Origin: RH-AL1 sp965277735 | GTDB lineage: Bacteria > Pseudomonadota > Alphaproteobacteria > Rhizobiales > Beijerinckiaceae | Reading direction: 5' to 3' | Assembly (NCBI GenBank): GCA_965277735.1 | Contig: CBDIDO010000002.1 | Span: forward strand, 682,001-746,000 | DNA length: 64,000 nt | Shown: piece after piece, positions 52,764 through 61,886 of the stretch | Layout of the letters: every line of letters begins with the position of its first letter | Position numbering within the stretch: the first letter of the stretch is position 1 | Program-made: the position numbers and the translations under genes | Notes under the pieces: model-generated | Database searches by the model: none | What the model saw: only the letters and a program-made list of their open reading frames with translations | Told to the model about the DNA's origin: nothing

Positions 52764-55090
52764 TGACCGATCAGATCAAGAAAGTCGCCGTCCTCGGCTC
52801 CGGCGTCATGGGCGCCGGCATCGCCGCGCAGGTTGCCAACGCCGGCGTGCCGGTGCTGCTGCTCGACATCGTGCCGAAGGACGCGAAGGACCGGAATGCG
52901 GTCGCCGCCGGTGCCGTCGCGAAGATGCTGAAGACCGAGCCGGCCGCGTTCATGTCCGAGCGCGCCGCCAAGCTTGTGACCGTCGGCAACCTCGAGGACG
53001 ACCTCGCCAAGGTCGCGGAGTGCGACTGGATCGTCGAGGTCGTGATCGAGCGTCTCGACATCAAGCAGGGCCTCTACCGCCGCCTCGACGAGGTGCGCAA
53101 GCAGGGCACGCCGATCTCGTCGAACACGTCGACGATCCCGCTGGCCAAGCTCGTCGAAGGCCTGCCCGACGGCTTCCAGCGCGACTTCATGATCACGCAT
53201 TTCTTCAACCCGCCGCGCTACATGCGGCTGCTCGAAATCGTCGCCGGCCCGAAGAGCGATCCTGCCCTCGTCGAGAAGGTGAGCCGCTTCGCCGACGTCG
53301 CGATGGGCAAGAGCATCGTCGCCTGCAAGGACAGCCCCGGCTTCATCGCCAACCGCCTCGGCATCTACTGGATGCAGTGCGGCATCCTCGATGCGATCGA
53401 CGGCGGCCTGTCGGTCGAGGAAGCCGACGCCGTGATGGGCCGGCCGTTCGGCATCCCGAAGACCGGCATCTTCGGCCTCATCGACCTCGTCGGCATCGAC
53501 CTCGGCCCGCACATCAACGCGAGCCTCGCCGGCCTGCTTCCGAAGAGCGACGCGTTCCACGCGGTGAACCGCGACGTGCCGCTGATCGGCCGCATGATCA
53601 AGGACGGCTACACCGGCCGCAAGGGCAAGGGCGGCTTCTACCGCATCGACAAGTCGAAGGGCCGCAAGGACAAGCAGGCGATCGACCTACAGACCGGCGA
53701 ATACGTTGCCGCCGCGACGCCCGAGCTCGCCGAGCTAAAGGGCGCCGAGAAGAACCTGCGCCCGCTGATGTCGGCGAAGTCGAAGATCGGCCGGTATGCA
53801 TGGACGGTGATGGGGCGCACGCTCGCCTACGCGGCGAGCCTCGTGCCGGAGGCGGCCGACGAGATCGTCGCCATCGATGAGGCCATGCGTCTCGGCTACA
53901 ATTGGAAGGCTGGCCCGTTCGAGCTGATCGACAAGCTCGGGCCCGCCTGGTTCGCCAAGGCGCTGGCCGACGAGGGGATCGCCGTGCCGGAGATCCTGGA
54001 GAAGGTGGGAGACAAGACCTTCTACCGGCTCGAGAACGGCAAGCGGCAGTTCTTCGGCCTCGACGGCCAGTACCACGACCTGGTGCGTCCCGAGGGCGTG
54101 CTGCTGCTCGAGGACATCAAGCTCACGGCAAAGCCGCTCCTCAAGAACGGGTCGGCAGCGCTGTGGGACCTCGGCGACGGTGTCGCCTGCCTCGAGTTCA
54201 CCTCGAAGTCGAACTCGCTCGACGACCAGATCATGGCGTTGCTGCACCAGTCGATCAAGCTGGTGAAGGCGGAGATGAAGGCGCTCGTCATCTACAACGA
54301 GGGCTCGAACTTCTCCGTCGGCGCCAATCTCGGCCTCGCCCTGTTCGCGGCGAACATCGCGGCGTGGCAGCAGATCGAGCAGACGATCGCGGTCGGCCAG
54401 GACACGCTGAAGGCGATGAAATATGCGCCGTTCCCCGTCGTCGCCGCGCCCGCGGGCCTGGCGCTCGGGGGCGGCTGCGAGATCCTGCTGCATTCGGACG
54501 CCGTGCAGGCGCATGCCGAGACCTACACGGGCCTCGTCGAATGCGGCGTCGGCCTCGTGCCCGGCTGGGGTGGCTGCAAGGAGATGCTGGTGCGCTGGCA
54601 GACCAACAAGAAGTGGCCGCGCGGGCCGATGCCGGCGCCGGCCAAGGTGTTCGAGATGGTGTCGACCGCAACCGTCTCGAAGTCCGCGGCGCAGGCCAAG
54701 GACATGCTCATCCTGCGCGAGGGCGACGGCATCAGCATGAACCGCTACCGCCTGCTCGCCGACGCCAAGGCCAAGGCACTGTCGCTCGTCGACGGCTACA
54801 AGCCGCCGGAGCCGGCAACGCTCAACCTGCCCGGCGCCGCCGGCCGCGTCGGCATGGAGGGCGCCGTCGACGGCTTCCACCGCCGCGGCATCGCCACCGA
54901 CCATGACGTGGTGGTCGCTGGCGGCCTCGCCGACGTGCTGACCGGCGGCGACGCCGACCCGATCGACGTTATCACCGAGGACGACGTGCTCAAGCTCGAG
55001 CGCAAATCGTTCATGCGTCTTCTGAAGACCCCCGGCACGCTGGCGCGGATCGAGCACACGCTCGAGACCGGCAAGCCGCTTCGTAACTGA
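52763..55090 (+). CDS. fadB: Bifunctional 3-hydroxyacyl-CoA dehydrogenase/enoyl-CoA hydratase
   Basis: A 775-residue beta-oxidation enzyme. The Rossmann NAD-binding motif is KKVAVLGSGVMGAGIAAQVANAG (residues 6-28), followed by SNTSTIPLAKLVEGL and ITHFFNPPRYMRLLEIV, with the catalytic His in THFFNPP. The dehydrogenase C-terminal domains contain DSPGFIANRLGIYWMQC and PFGIPKTGIFGLIDLVGIDL. A crotonase-like part lies at the C-terminal end (ALVIYNEGSNFSVGANLG, PAGLALGGGCEILLHSDAVQA). This order, dehydrogenase first and hydratase last, is reversed relative to E. coli FadB but is common in this kind of bacterium. Confidence 0.92.
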
Positions 55091-55104
55091 GAGGAGCCAA
55101 GCTC

Positions 55105-56895
55105 ATGCAGACTTACAAGGCCCCGCTGCGCGACATGCGCTTCATCCTGCAGGAGATGTACGGCACGGCCGAGCTCACCAACGAGCTCGGCTTCGAGGAC
55201 GCCAGCGACGACCTCTGTGAGACGATCCTCGAGGAGGCCGCCAAGCTCGCCGAAGAAGTGCTGCTGCCGCTGAACGCGTCAGGCGATCTCGAAGGCTGCC
55301 ACTACGAGAACGGCGTCGTGCGCACGCCGAAGGGTTTTCCAGACGCCTACAATCTCTTCCGCGAGGGTGGTTGGACCGCCCTCAACGCCGACCCGAAGTA
55401 TGGCGGCCAGGGCCTGCCCGAGTCGCTCGCCAAGCAGGTCGAGGAGATGCTCTGCTCGGCGAATATGGCCTTTGGCCTTTACCCCGGACTGACGCACGGC
55501 GCGACGATCGCCATCGAGAAGCACGCGTCGGAAGAGCTGAAAGACCGCTTCCTGCCCAAAATGGTCGAAGGCACCTGGGGCGGCACGATGTGCCTCACCG
55601 AGTCGCATTGCGGCACCGACCTCGGCATGCTGCGCACCAAGGCCGTGCCGAATAGCGACGGCAGCTACAATGTCACCGGCTCAAAGATCTTCATTTCGTC
55701 GGGCGACCACGACCTCACCGAGAACATCGTCCACCTCGTGCTGGCGCGCCTCCCCGATGCGCCGAAGGGCGTGAAGGGCATCTCGCTGTTCATCGTGCCG
55801 AAGCTCCTGCCGGGCGAGGGCGATCGCCCCGGCCCGCGCAACGGCGTCACCTGCTCCGGCATCGAGCACAAGATGGGCATCAAGGCCTCGGCGACTTGCC
55901 AGATCAACTTCGAGGACTCGAAGGGCTGGATGGTCGGGCCGCCGAACAAGGGCATGCAGGGCATGTTCGCGATGATGAACTCGGAGCGCCTCTCGGTCGG
56001 CATCCAGGGGCTCGGCATCGCGGAAGCCTCTTACCAGAGCGCCGTCGCCTACGCGAAGGATCGCATCCAGGGCCGCTCGCTTGCGGGCGCCAAGGCCAAG
56101 GACAAGGCGGCGGACTCAATCATCGTGCACCCCGACGTGCGGCGGAACCTCATGCGCATGCGCGCCGAGATCGAGGGCTGCCGCGCCCTCTCCGGCTGGG
56201 TCGCCCGCGCGCTCGACCGTAGTGAGAAGGCCAACGATCCGCTGGTGCGCCAGGAGGCCGAGGATTTCCTTGCGCTGATGACGCCGGTGGTGAAGTCGAT
56301 GTTCACCGACTTCGCCTTCGAGAACACCAACCGCGGCCTGCAGGTCTACGGCGGCCACGGCTACATCCGCGAGCACGGCGTGGAGCAATACGTGCGCGAT
56401 GCGCGGATCGCGATGATCTACGAGGGCACGAACGGCATCCAGGCGCTCGACCTCGTCGGCCGCAAGCTCGGCGCGCATGCGGGCCGTTACCTGCGCTCGT
56501 TCTTCCACCCCGTCGCCGCCTTTATCGAGAAGAACCGCAACGACGAGGCGATCGGCGACTACGTGAAGCGGCTGGAGAAAGCGTTCGGCGCGCTGCAGCT
56601 CGCGACAGGGCAGATCGCCCAGTCCGGCATGCGCGACCCCGAAGAGGCGGGCGCCGCGGCGACCGACTATTTGCGGCTGTTCGGGCTCGTGGCGCTCGCC
56701 TACCAATGGGCGCAGATGGCCAAGCTAGCTGCCACCAAGCTGCCGCAGGCCAACGGCGACGCATCGTTCTACAAGGCGAAGCTCGTCACGGCCCGCTTCT
56801 TCTTCGACCGCATCCTGCCCGAAACCGCAGGCCTCTTCGCTGCGATCAAGTCCGGCAAGGCGTCGATGATGGAGATGGACGAGGCGGCTTTCTGA
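55105..56895 (+). CDS. Acyl-CoA dehydrogenase (long form)
   Basis: A 596-residue FAD enzyme catalysing the first oxidation of acyl-CoA. It starts MQTYKAPLRDMRFILQEMYG, typical of the long ACAD form in these operons. The flavin/substrate segments are GTMCLTESHCGTDLGMLRTKA, ITGSKIFIS-like VTGSKIFISSGDHD and QVYGGHGYIREHGVEQYVRDARIAMIYEGTNGIQALDLVGRK, the last holding the catalytic base region. An extra C-terminal helical domain follows. It lies 14 bp after fadB, completing fadD-merR-fadA-fadB-fadE. Confidence 0.93.
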   Translation: MQTYKAPLRDMRFILQEMYGTAELTNELGFEDASDDLCETILEEAAKLAEEVLLPLNASGDLEGCHYENGVVRTPKGFPDAYNLFREGGWTALNADPKYGGQGLPESLAKQVEEMLCSANMAFGLYPGLTHGATIAIEKHASEELKDRFLPKMVEGTWGGTMCLTESHCGTDLGMLRTKAVPNSDGSYNVTGSKIFISSGDHDLTENIVHLVLARLPDAPKGVKGISLFIVPKLLPGEGDRPGPRNGVTCSGIEHKMGIKASATCQINFEDSKGWMVGPPNKGMQGMFAMMNSERLSVGIQGLGIAEASYQSAVAYAKDRIQGRSLAGAKAKDKAADSIIVHPDVRRNLMRMRAEIEGCRALSGWVARALDRSEKANDPLVRQEAEDFLALMTPVVKSMFTDFAFENTNRGLQVYGGHGYIREHGVEQYVRDARIAMIYEGTNGIQALDLVGRKLGAHAGRYLRSFFHPVAAFIEKNRNDEAIGDYVKRLEKAFGALQLATGQIAQSGMRDPEEAGAAATDYLRLFGLVALAYQWAQMAKLAATKLPQANGDASFYKAKLVTARFFFDRILPETAGLFAAIKSGKASMMEMDEAAF

Positions 56896-56908
56896 CCACT
56901 GGGCGATC

Positions 56909-56932
56909 CCTTCTCCCGCAAGCGGGAGAAGG
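56909..56932. terminator. Bidirectional hairpin between convergent acyl-CoA dehydrogenase and thiolase genes
   Basis: A perfect palindrome CCTTCTCCCGC-AA-GCGGGAGAAGG with a 2-base loop, centred in the 54 bp gap. The same palindrome core recurs at 63129, so it is also a copy of a dispersed repeat. Confidence 0.65.
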
Positions 56933-56949
56933 ATTGGTCCGAGACCTTC

Positions 56950-58152
56950 TCAAAAGACCTCGAAAAGCCCGGCGGCGCCCATGCCGCCGCCGACGCACAT
57001 TGTCACCACGGCCCATTTCGCCTTGGTGCGACGACCCTCGAGCAGGATATGGCCGGTGCAGCGCGCGCCGGTCATGCCGTAGGGATGGCCGATCGAGATC
57101 GAGCCGCCGAGCGTGTTCAGCTTTTCGTCGGGGATGCCGAGCTTGTCGCGGCAATAGAGCACCTGCACCGCGAAGGCCTCGTTCAGCTCCCAGATGTCGA
57201 TGTCGTCGACGGTCAAACCATGCGCCTTCAGGAGCTTCGGCACGGCGAAGACCGGGCCGATGCCCATCTCGTCGGGGTCGCAACCGGCCACTGCGATGCC
57301 GCGATAGGCGCCGAGCGGCTGCAGGCCACGCTTTGACGCCTCCTTCGCCTCCATCAGCACCAGCGCCGCGGCGCCGTCCGAAAGTTGTGAGGCGTTGCCG
57401 GCGGTGATGAACTCGCCTTGGCTGATTTCGATGCCGTCCTTGAAGACCGGCTTCAGCTTGGCGAGATCCTCGATTGTGGTCGAGGCGCGGTTGCCCTCGT
57501 CCTTCGAGAGCGTGATCTCCTTCTCCGACGTCTCGCCGGTCGCCTTGTCGGTGACGAGCATCGTCGTCGTCATCGGCACGATCTCGTGGTCGAACAGGCC
57601 GTCCGCCTGGCCCTTCGCCGTGCGCTGCTGCGATTGCAGCGCGTAGGCGTCCTGCGCCTCGCGGCTGATGTTATAGCGCCGCGACACGACCTCGGCGGTC
57701 TCCAGCATGGTGACGTAGGTCGTCGGCATGTGCTCGACGAGCCAGGGATCGCGGGTGCGGAACTTGTTGGCGTGCTCGTTCTGCACCAGCGAGATCGACT
57801 CGACGCCGGCGCCGATCGTCACCTGCATGTTGTCGACGATGATCTGCTTCGCCGCGATCGCCACTGCCATCAGGCCCGAGGCGCACTGGCGGTCGATGGT
57901 CTGGCCGGCGACGGAGGTCGGGAAGCCGGCGCGCAGCAGCGACTGGCGCGCCGTGTTGGTGCCGGTCGAGCCCTGCTGCATCGCGCAGCCCATGACGACG
58001 TCCTCGACCTCGACAGGGTCGATCTTCGCGCGCTCGGCCGCGGCCGTCAGCGCATGCGCCGCGAGCGCTTGCGACTGCGTGTTGTTGAACGCCCCGCGGT
58101 AGGCCTTGCCGATCGGCGTGCGGGCGGTGGAGACGATGACGGCTTCGCGCAT
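56950..58152 (-). CDS. Acetyl-CoA C-acetyltransferase (second thiolase)
   Basis: A 400-residue thiolase, distinct from the operon thiolase. It begins MREAVIVSTARTPIGKAYRGAFN; the nucleophile Cys90 is in TIDRQCASGLMAVAIAA, and the C-terminal motifs are LNTLGGSISIGHPYGMTGARCTGHILLEGRRTK and VVTMCVGGGMGAAGLFEVF. It can condense or cleave acetyl/acyl-CoA. It converges with the long acyl-CoA dehydrogenase and lies 57 bp after the aldehyde dehydrogenase gene on the same strand. Confidence 0.93.
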   Translation of the reverse strand: MREAVIVSTARTPIGKAYRGAFNNTQSQALAAHALTAAAERAKIDPVEVEDVVMGCAMQQGSTGTNTARQSLLRAGFPTSVAGQTIDRQCASGLMAVAIAAKQIIVDNMQVTIGAGVESISLVQNEHANKFRTRDPWLVEHMPTTYVTMLETAEVVSRRYNISREAQDAYALQSQQRTAKGQADGLFDHEIVPMTTTMLVTDKATGETSEKEITLSKDEGNRASTTIEDLAKLKPVFKDGIEISQGEFITAGNASQLSDGAAALVLMEAKEASKRGLQPLGAYRGIAVAGCDPDEMGIGPVFAVPKLLKAHGLTVDDIDIWELNEAFAVQVLYCRDKLGIPDEKLNTLGGSISIGHPYGMTGARCTGHILLEGRRTKAKWAVVTMCVGGGMGAAGLFEVF

Positions 58153-58209
58153 GGGCTGGTACTCCGATCTTTTCGGGCGGCGGCGCGCGCCGCCCGTTGG
58201 TTTTCAATT

Positions 58210-59949
58210 CTATCCGAGCAGCGCGTGCGCAAAGATGCGCGGCAGCTTCGCCCAGCTCGGCTTGTATTGGAACGCCGTCAGCAGCCGCCCGACCACGTGC
58301 TGCTGTGTGTTGGTGACGAACCACGGCGGCCTGGGCAGCATGGTGAGGCCGCCGCTGAGCGCGGTGCGCGGGAACGGCCGGAACGGCGCCGTCACGATGG
58401 TCCGCTCGGGCGCGTCGAACATGAAGCTGTTGTGGACGAAACCAATGCCGCTGCGCACATCATCGAGCGTATGGCCGGGGAACGCGCCCCAGGGGGCCTG
58501 CGCAAGGAGGAAGCCGAGGCCCGTCCACGCGTTGATGGCGATGCAGCCGTAGCGCAGCTCCGCGACGATGGTCTCGAACTTTTTCTTGCCTATCGCGCGG
58601 ATCGTCGCGGGATGGATCAGGATGTTGGCGCCGAGCGTGCCGTAGAGCTCGTCGTTCGAATAGGCGATCGCCGCGCGCAGGAACGCCTCGGGGTCGCTTT
58701 CCTCCAGGCGATGCACGCTGAGCGCCGGCGCGAAGACCTCCTGTGTCGCGATCGACGGATCGTTGGCCTTGGCGAACGGGATCACGACACAATCCGGCGC
58801 GCCGGCGCGCTTCACCATCGTCGGCTGGCCGCGCTTGGCGAAGTCCGCCATGCGTTGCGTCGCGCCGGGATAGTACAGCCCGCGCGGCGGGGCGGCCTTG
58901 ATCGTCTCATCGACCTTCTGCAGCAGCGCGCTGGTCTGGTCCCATCCGCCGGAGACGACCAACATCTGGCAGGCGATGCAGTTGAAGCCGGAATTGTGCA
59001 GCTTTTGGCTGGCGATGTGCTCGGCCTGGAAGGCGATGTCGGCAGCCGACCATGGTCCCGGCACGACGATGGTCGGGCAGACGGCGCCGAGCTCGGAGGT
59101 GATCCGCCGATCGTTGCGCGGCGTGCCGTTGCCCTTGTTGGCGCGGCCTTCCTCGCCGGGCCCCCAGACGATCGCGTCGTGCGAGGCCTGCGAGCCGGTA
59201 ATGTGGATCTCGTCGATGCCGGCATGGTCGCAGAGATAGGCGCCGACATCGGCGCCGCCGCGCACGATCCGCAACGCGTTGGCGTCGATCAGCGGCTTCA
59301 GTGCCACCTCTAGGAAGTCGTAGAGGTAATCGTTGACCGGGTTCAGCTTGAGCAGCGTGACCTGATGCTCGACGAAGATCTTCTGGAAGCAGTCGAGCGG
59401 CGCGATCGCCGCGATGTTGCCGGCGCCCAGCACCAGCGCGACCATGCCCGTGCGCCGCTCCGGCGGGATGTCATAGGCGTGCGCCGTGTTGTCGGCGAGG
59501 TTGGCCCGGGTGACGCCTGGCTTCATCCAGACGTCGGCCGTGACGCCGGAGAGCAGCAGCCGATCGAAGATCGATTGCGGAAACACGCGTGCGGCGATCT
59601 GGCCGGTCGCGAGGTCACGCACCGGCACGTGCTTCAGGAAGCGCTTGCCGTCCATCTCGCGCAGGGTGAGCGCCAGCGCGTCGCAGCCGCTCATCAGCGC
59701 GTAGGGCCCGGACATCCACTCCTCGCCGACGAGCGGCGACCCATCGGGGATCTGCTTGGCGCGGGCCGCCGTCAGCGCCCAGTCTTCCGCGACCGACATG
59801 ATGCCGGTGCGGACCGCATCGAGAATGGCGAGGCGCGCCGGAATCCCCGTTGCGGCCCAGGCCTGCTTGGCCGCGACCAGCTCCTCGACCGTCTGGTCGA
59901 GTTGATGGAACGCGGGCTCCTTCGCCTTTTCCAGGCTTACGACCGACAT
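58210..59949 (-). CDS. Aldehyde dehydrogenase family protein
   Basis: A 579-residue NAD(P)-dependent aldehyde dehydrogenase-fold protein. The cofactor segment is MVALVLGAGNIAAIAPLDCFQKIFVEHQVTLLKLNPVNDY, and IHITGSQASHDAIVWG carries the nucleotide contact. The probable catalytic Cys is in LHNSGFNCIACQMLVV; EVFAPALSVHRLEESD is the C-terminal family motif. It is about 80 residues longer than standard ALDHs, and the segment before the Cys is unusual (GNGTPRNDRRITSELGAVCPTIV). The likely substrate is a fatty or acyl aldehyde, from context only. The start MSVVSLEKAK is at 59949. Confidence 0.85.
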   Translation of the reverse strand: MSVVSLEKAKEPAFHQLDQTVEELVAAKQAWAATGIPARLAILDAVRTGIMSVAEDWALTAARAKQIPDGSPLVGEEWMSGPYALMSGCDALALTLREMDGKRFLKHVPVRDLATGQIAARVFPQSIFDRLLLSGVTADVWMKPGVTRANLADNTAHAYDIPPERRTGMVALVLGAGNIAAIAPLDCFQKIFVEHQVTLLKLNPVNDYLYDFLEVALKPLIDANALRIVRGGADVGAYLCDHAGIDEIHITGSQASHDAIVWGPGEEGRANKGNGTPRNDRRITSELGAVCPTIVVPGPWSAADIAFQAEHIASQKLHNSGFNCIACQMLVVSGGWDQTSALLQKVDETIKAAPPRGLYYPGATQRMADFAKRGQPTMVKRAGAPDCVVIPFAKANDPSIATQEVFAPALSVHRLEESDPEAFLRAAIAYSNDELYGTLGANILIHPATIRAIGKKKFETIVAELRYGCIAINAWTGLGFLLAQAPWGAFPGHTLDDVRSGIGFVHNSFMFDAPERTIVTAPFRPFPRTALSGGLTMLPRPPWFVTNTQQHVVGRLLTAFQYKPSWAKLPRIFAHALLG

Positions 59950-60075
59950 GGCGCGGCTCCTCGTGATGCTCGATCGCAATGGCGGCGCCGGACATCGACG
60001 GGCACGCGAGAGGCGGCGATCCTGCCCCCGATCGAGTGGGAGGGATAGGCGACGAACGGACAAGGGCGCCGGGGC

Positions 60076-60525
60076 TCAGGCATCGGCCGGTGCCCTGGTC
60101 TCGATGAGCGCCGTCGCGAGCGCCGCTCTGAGCGTCTCGGGGATCGGGCACGGTCGCCCGCCCTCAGTCCACACGATGACGATGTCGGCTGTGCCGATGC
60201 AGACGGTGTTTTGAAACATCGCCTGGCCGATGACATAGGACGTGCGGCCGATGCGCAGCAGCCCGGCGGCGGCGGCAAGGCGGCCGGGGTAGCGGCCCTC
60301 GGCGAGATAGCGGATCGTCGCCTCGGCGAGCACCGGCCGCTGACCGTCAGGCCGCGAGTGGATCTGGAACAGCGACGAGACGAAGCGCACGCGCGCCTCC
60401 TCGTAGAGCCCGGCCAGCGCGACGTTGTTGAGATGGCCCTGCACGTCCATGTCGCCGAAGCGCGGGACCAGCTCGGTGGCGAAGGGATAGGTGGCGAGGC
60501 ACAGGCGCTCGTGTGCGGGTTTCAT
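60076..60525 (-). CDS. Acyl-CoA thioesterase (4-hydroxybenzoyl-CoA thioesterase/YbgC type)
   Basis: A 149-residue hotdog-fold protein with the YbgC-type active-site segment ELVPRFGDMDVQGHLNNVALAGLYEEARVRFVSSL, in which GDMDVQGHLNN holds the catalytic Asp, and RIGRTSYVIGQAMFQ. It would hydrolyse acyl-CoA to free acid. It starts at the ATG 60525, 2 bp after the acyl-CoA dehydrogenase stop, so the two are coupled. Confidence 0.85.
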   Translation of the reverse strand: MKPAHERLCLATYPFATELVPRFGDMDVQGHLNNVALAGLYEEARVRFVSSLFQIHSRPDGQRPVLAEATIRYLAEGRYPGRLAAAAGLLRIGRTSYVIGQAMFQNTVCIGTADIVIVWTEGGRPCPIPETLRAALATALIETRAPADA

Positions 60526-60527
60526 GC

Positions 60528-61676
60528 TCAACCGCCGCGCTTCAGCGTCTCGCGGGCGATCACCAGCTTCTGGATCTCGGACGCGCCCTCATAGATGCGG
60601 AACAGGCGGACGTCGCGGTAGAAGCGCTCGATCCCGTAGTCCGCGATGTAGCCGGCACCGCCGTAGATCTGCACGGTGCGATCGGCGACGCGCCCGACCA
60701 TCTCGGAGGCGAAGAGCTTGGCGCTCGCCGCCTCCAGCGTCGTCGTCTCTTCGCGATCCCGCATGCGGGCGGTCTCCAGCACAAGTGCCCGCGCGGCGAG
60801 CGCCTCGGTCTTCGACTCCGCGATCATCGCCTGCACGAGCTGGAACGCCGCGAGCGGCTGGCCGAACTGCTTCCGCTCCTGCGCATAAGTAACACCGTCG
60901 GCAATCAGCCTCTCGGCGATGCCGGTGCAGACGGCGGCGATATGCAGACGGCCGCGATCGAGCACGCGCATGGCGAGCTTGAAGCCGTCGCCCTCGGCAC
61001 CGAGGCGGTTGGCGGCCGGCACCTTCACGGCATCGAAGGTGACGTCGCAGACATGCGCGCCCTGCTGGCCCATCTTGCGCTCGGGCTTGCCGACCGACAG
61101 GCCGGGCGAGTCCGCAGGCACCAGGAAGGCTGAGACGCCCTTGGCGCCGGGCGTGTCGGGGTCGGTGCGCGCCATCACGGTGAAGAGCGAGGCCTTGTCG
61201 GCATTTGTGATGTAGCGCTTGGCGCCGTCGAGCACGTAGCTTTCGCCCTCGCGCCGGGCGCGCGTGCGCACCGCGGCCGAGTCGGAGCCAGCCTCGGCCT
61301 CGGTGAGGCAGAACGAGGTGATGATCTTGCCGGATGCGATGGCCGGCAGCCAGTGCGCCTTCTGCGCGTCGCTGCCGTACATCACCAGCCCCTGGCTGCC
61401 GATGCCGACGTTGGTGCCGATCACCGAACGGAACGCCGGGCTGGTGCGGCCGAGCTCGATGGCGACGAGGCACTCGTCCTCCATGGAGAGGCCGAGGCCG
61501 CCGAACTCCTCCGGGATCGACAGGCCGAACAGGCCGAGGTCGCGCATCGCGCCGACGATCTCATCGGGGATCGCGTCGTCCTCGGCGATTTTCGCCTCGA
61601 GCGGACGCAGCCGCTCGGCGACGAAGCGGCGGACGCCCTCGATCAGGTCGTCGCGGGTTTCTCGATCAAGCGCCAT
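60528..61676 (-). CDS. Acyl-CoA dehydrogenase (short form)
   Basis: A 382-residue FAD acyl-CoA dehydrogenase. The flavin and substrate segments are ITSFCLTEAEAGSDSAAVRTRARR and YVLDGAKRYITNADKASLFTVMART; the C-terminal part contains QIYGGAGYIADYGIERFYRDVRLFRIYEGASEIQKLVIARETL, with the catalytic Glu likely in YEGAS. It is paired with a thioesterase downstream and divergent from another acyl-CoA dehydrogenase; the 210 bp between may carry a shared operator. Confidence 0.93.
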   Translation of the reverse strand: MALDRETRDDLIEGVRRFVAERLRPLEAKIAEDDAIPDEIVGAMRDLGLFGLSIPEEFGGLGLSMEDECLVAIELGRTSPAFRSVIGTNVGIGSQGLVMYGSDAQKAHWLPAIASGKIITSFCLTEAEAGSDSAAVRTRARREGESYVLDGAKRYITNADKASLFTVMARTDPDTPGAKGVSAFLVPADSPGLSVGKPERKMGQQGAHVCDVTFDAVKVPAANRLGAEGDGFKLAMRVLDRGRLHIAAVCTGIAERLIADGVTYAQERKQFGQPLAAFQLVQAMIAESKTEALAARALVLETARMRDREETTTLEAASAKLFASEMVGRVADRTVQIYGGAGYIADYGIERFYRDVRLFRIYEGASEIQKLVIARETLKRGG

Positions 61677-61700
61677 GGCGCGGCTCCCGGCAGGCGGCTG

Positions 61701-61728
61701 GGCAAATTCATATGATCAGTATGTTGCC
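61701..61728. promoter_or_regulatory. Imperfect palindrome between divergent acyl-CoA dehydrogenase genes
   Basis: GGCAA at 61701 and TTGCC at 61724 frame a 28 bp imperfect dyad, AT-rich in the middle, 24 bp before the minus-strand start. It resembles a TetR-type operator in layout. No TetR gene is in the window, so the regulator is unknown. Confidence 0.3.
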
Positions 61729-61886
61729 TAGCCCAACCCGCGGCGGGCGTAAACGACTTTGCGCCGTTTCCTCGACAGGATAGGCTCCGCCGATCGACGG
61801 GCTGGCGTTCGCGCCGTGCCCCCTATTTCTGCTGGATCGAACGACCGGTATCTTCTGGCGGAGCCGGTCCACCCGAGGACGACACG

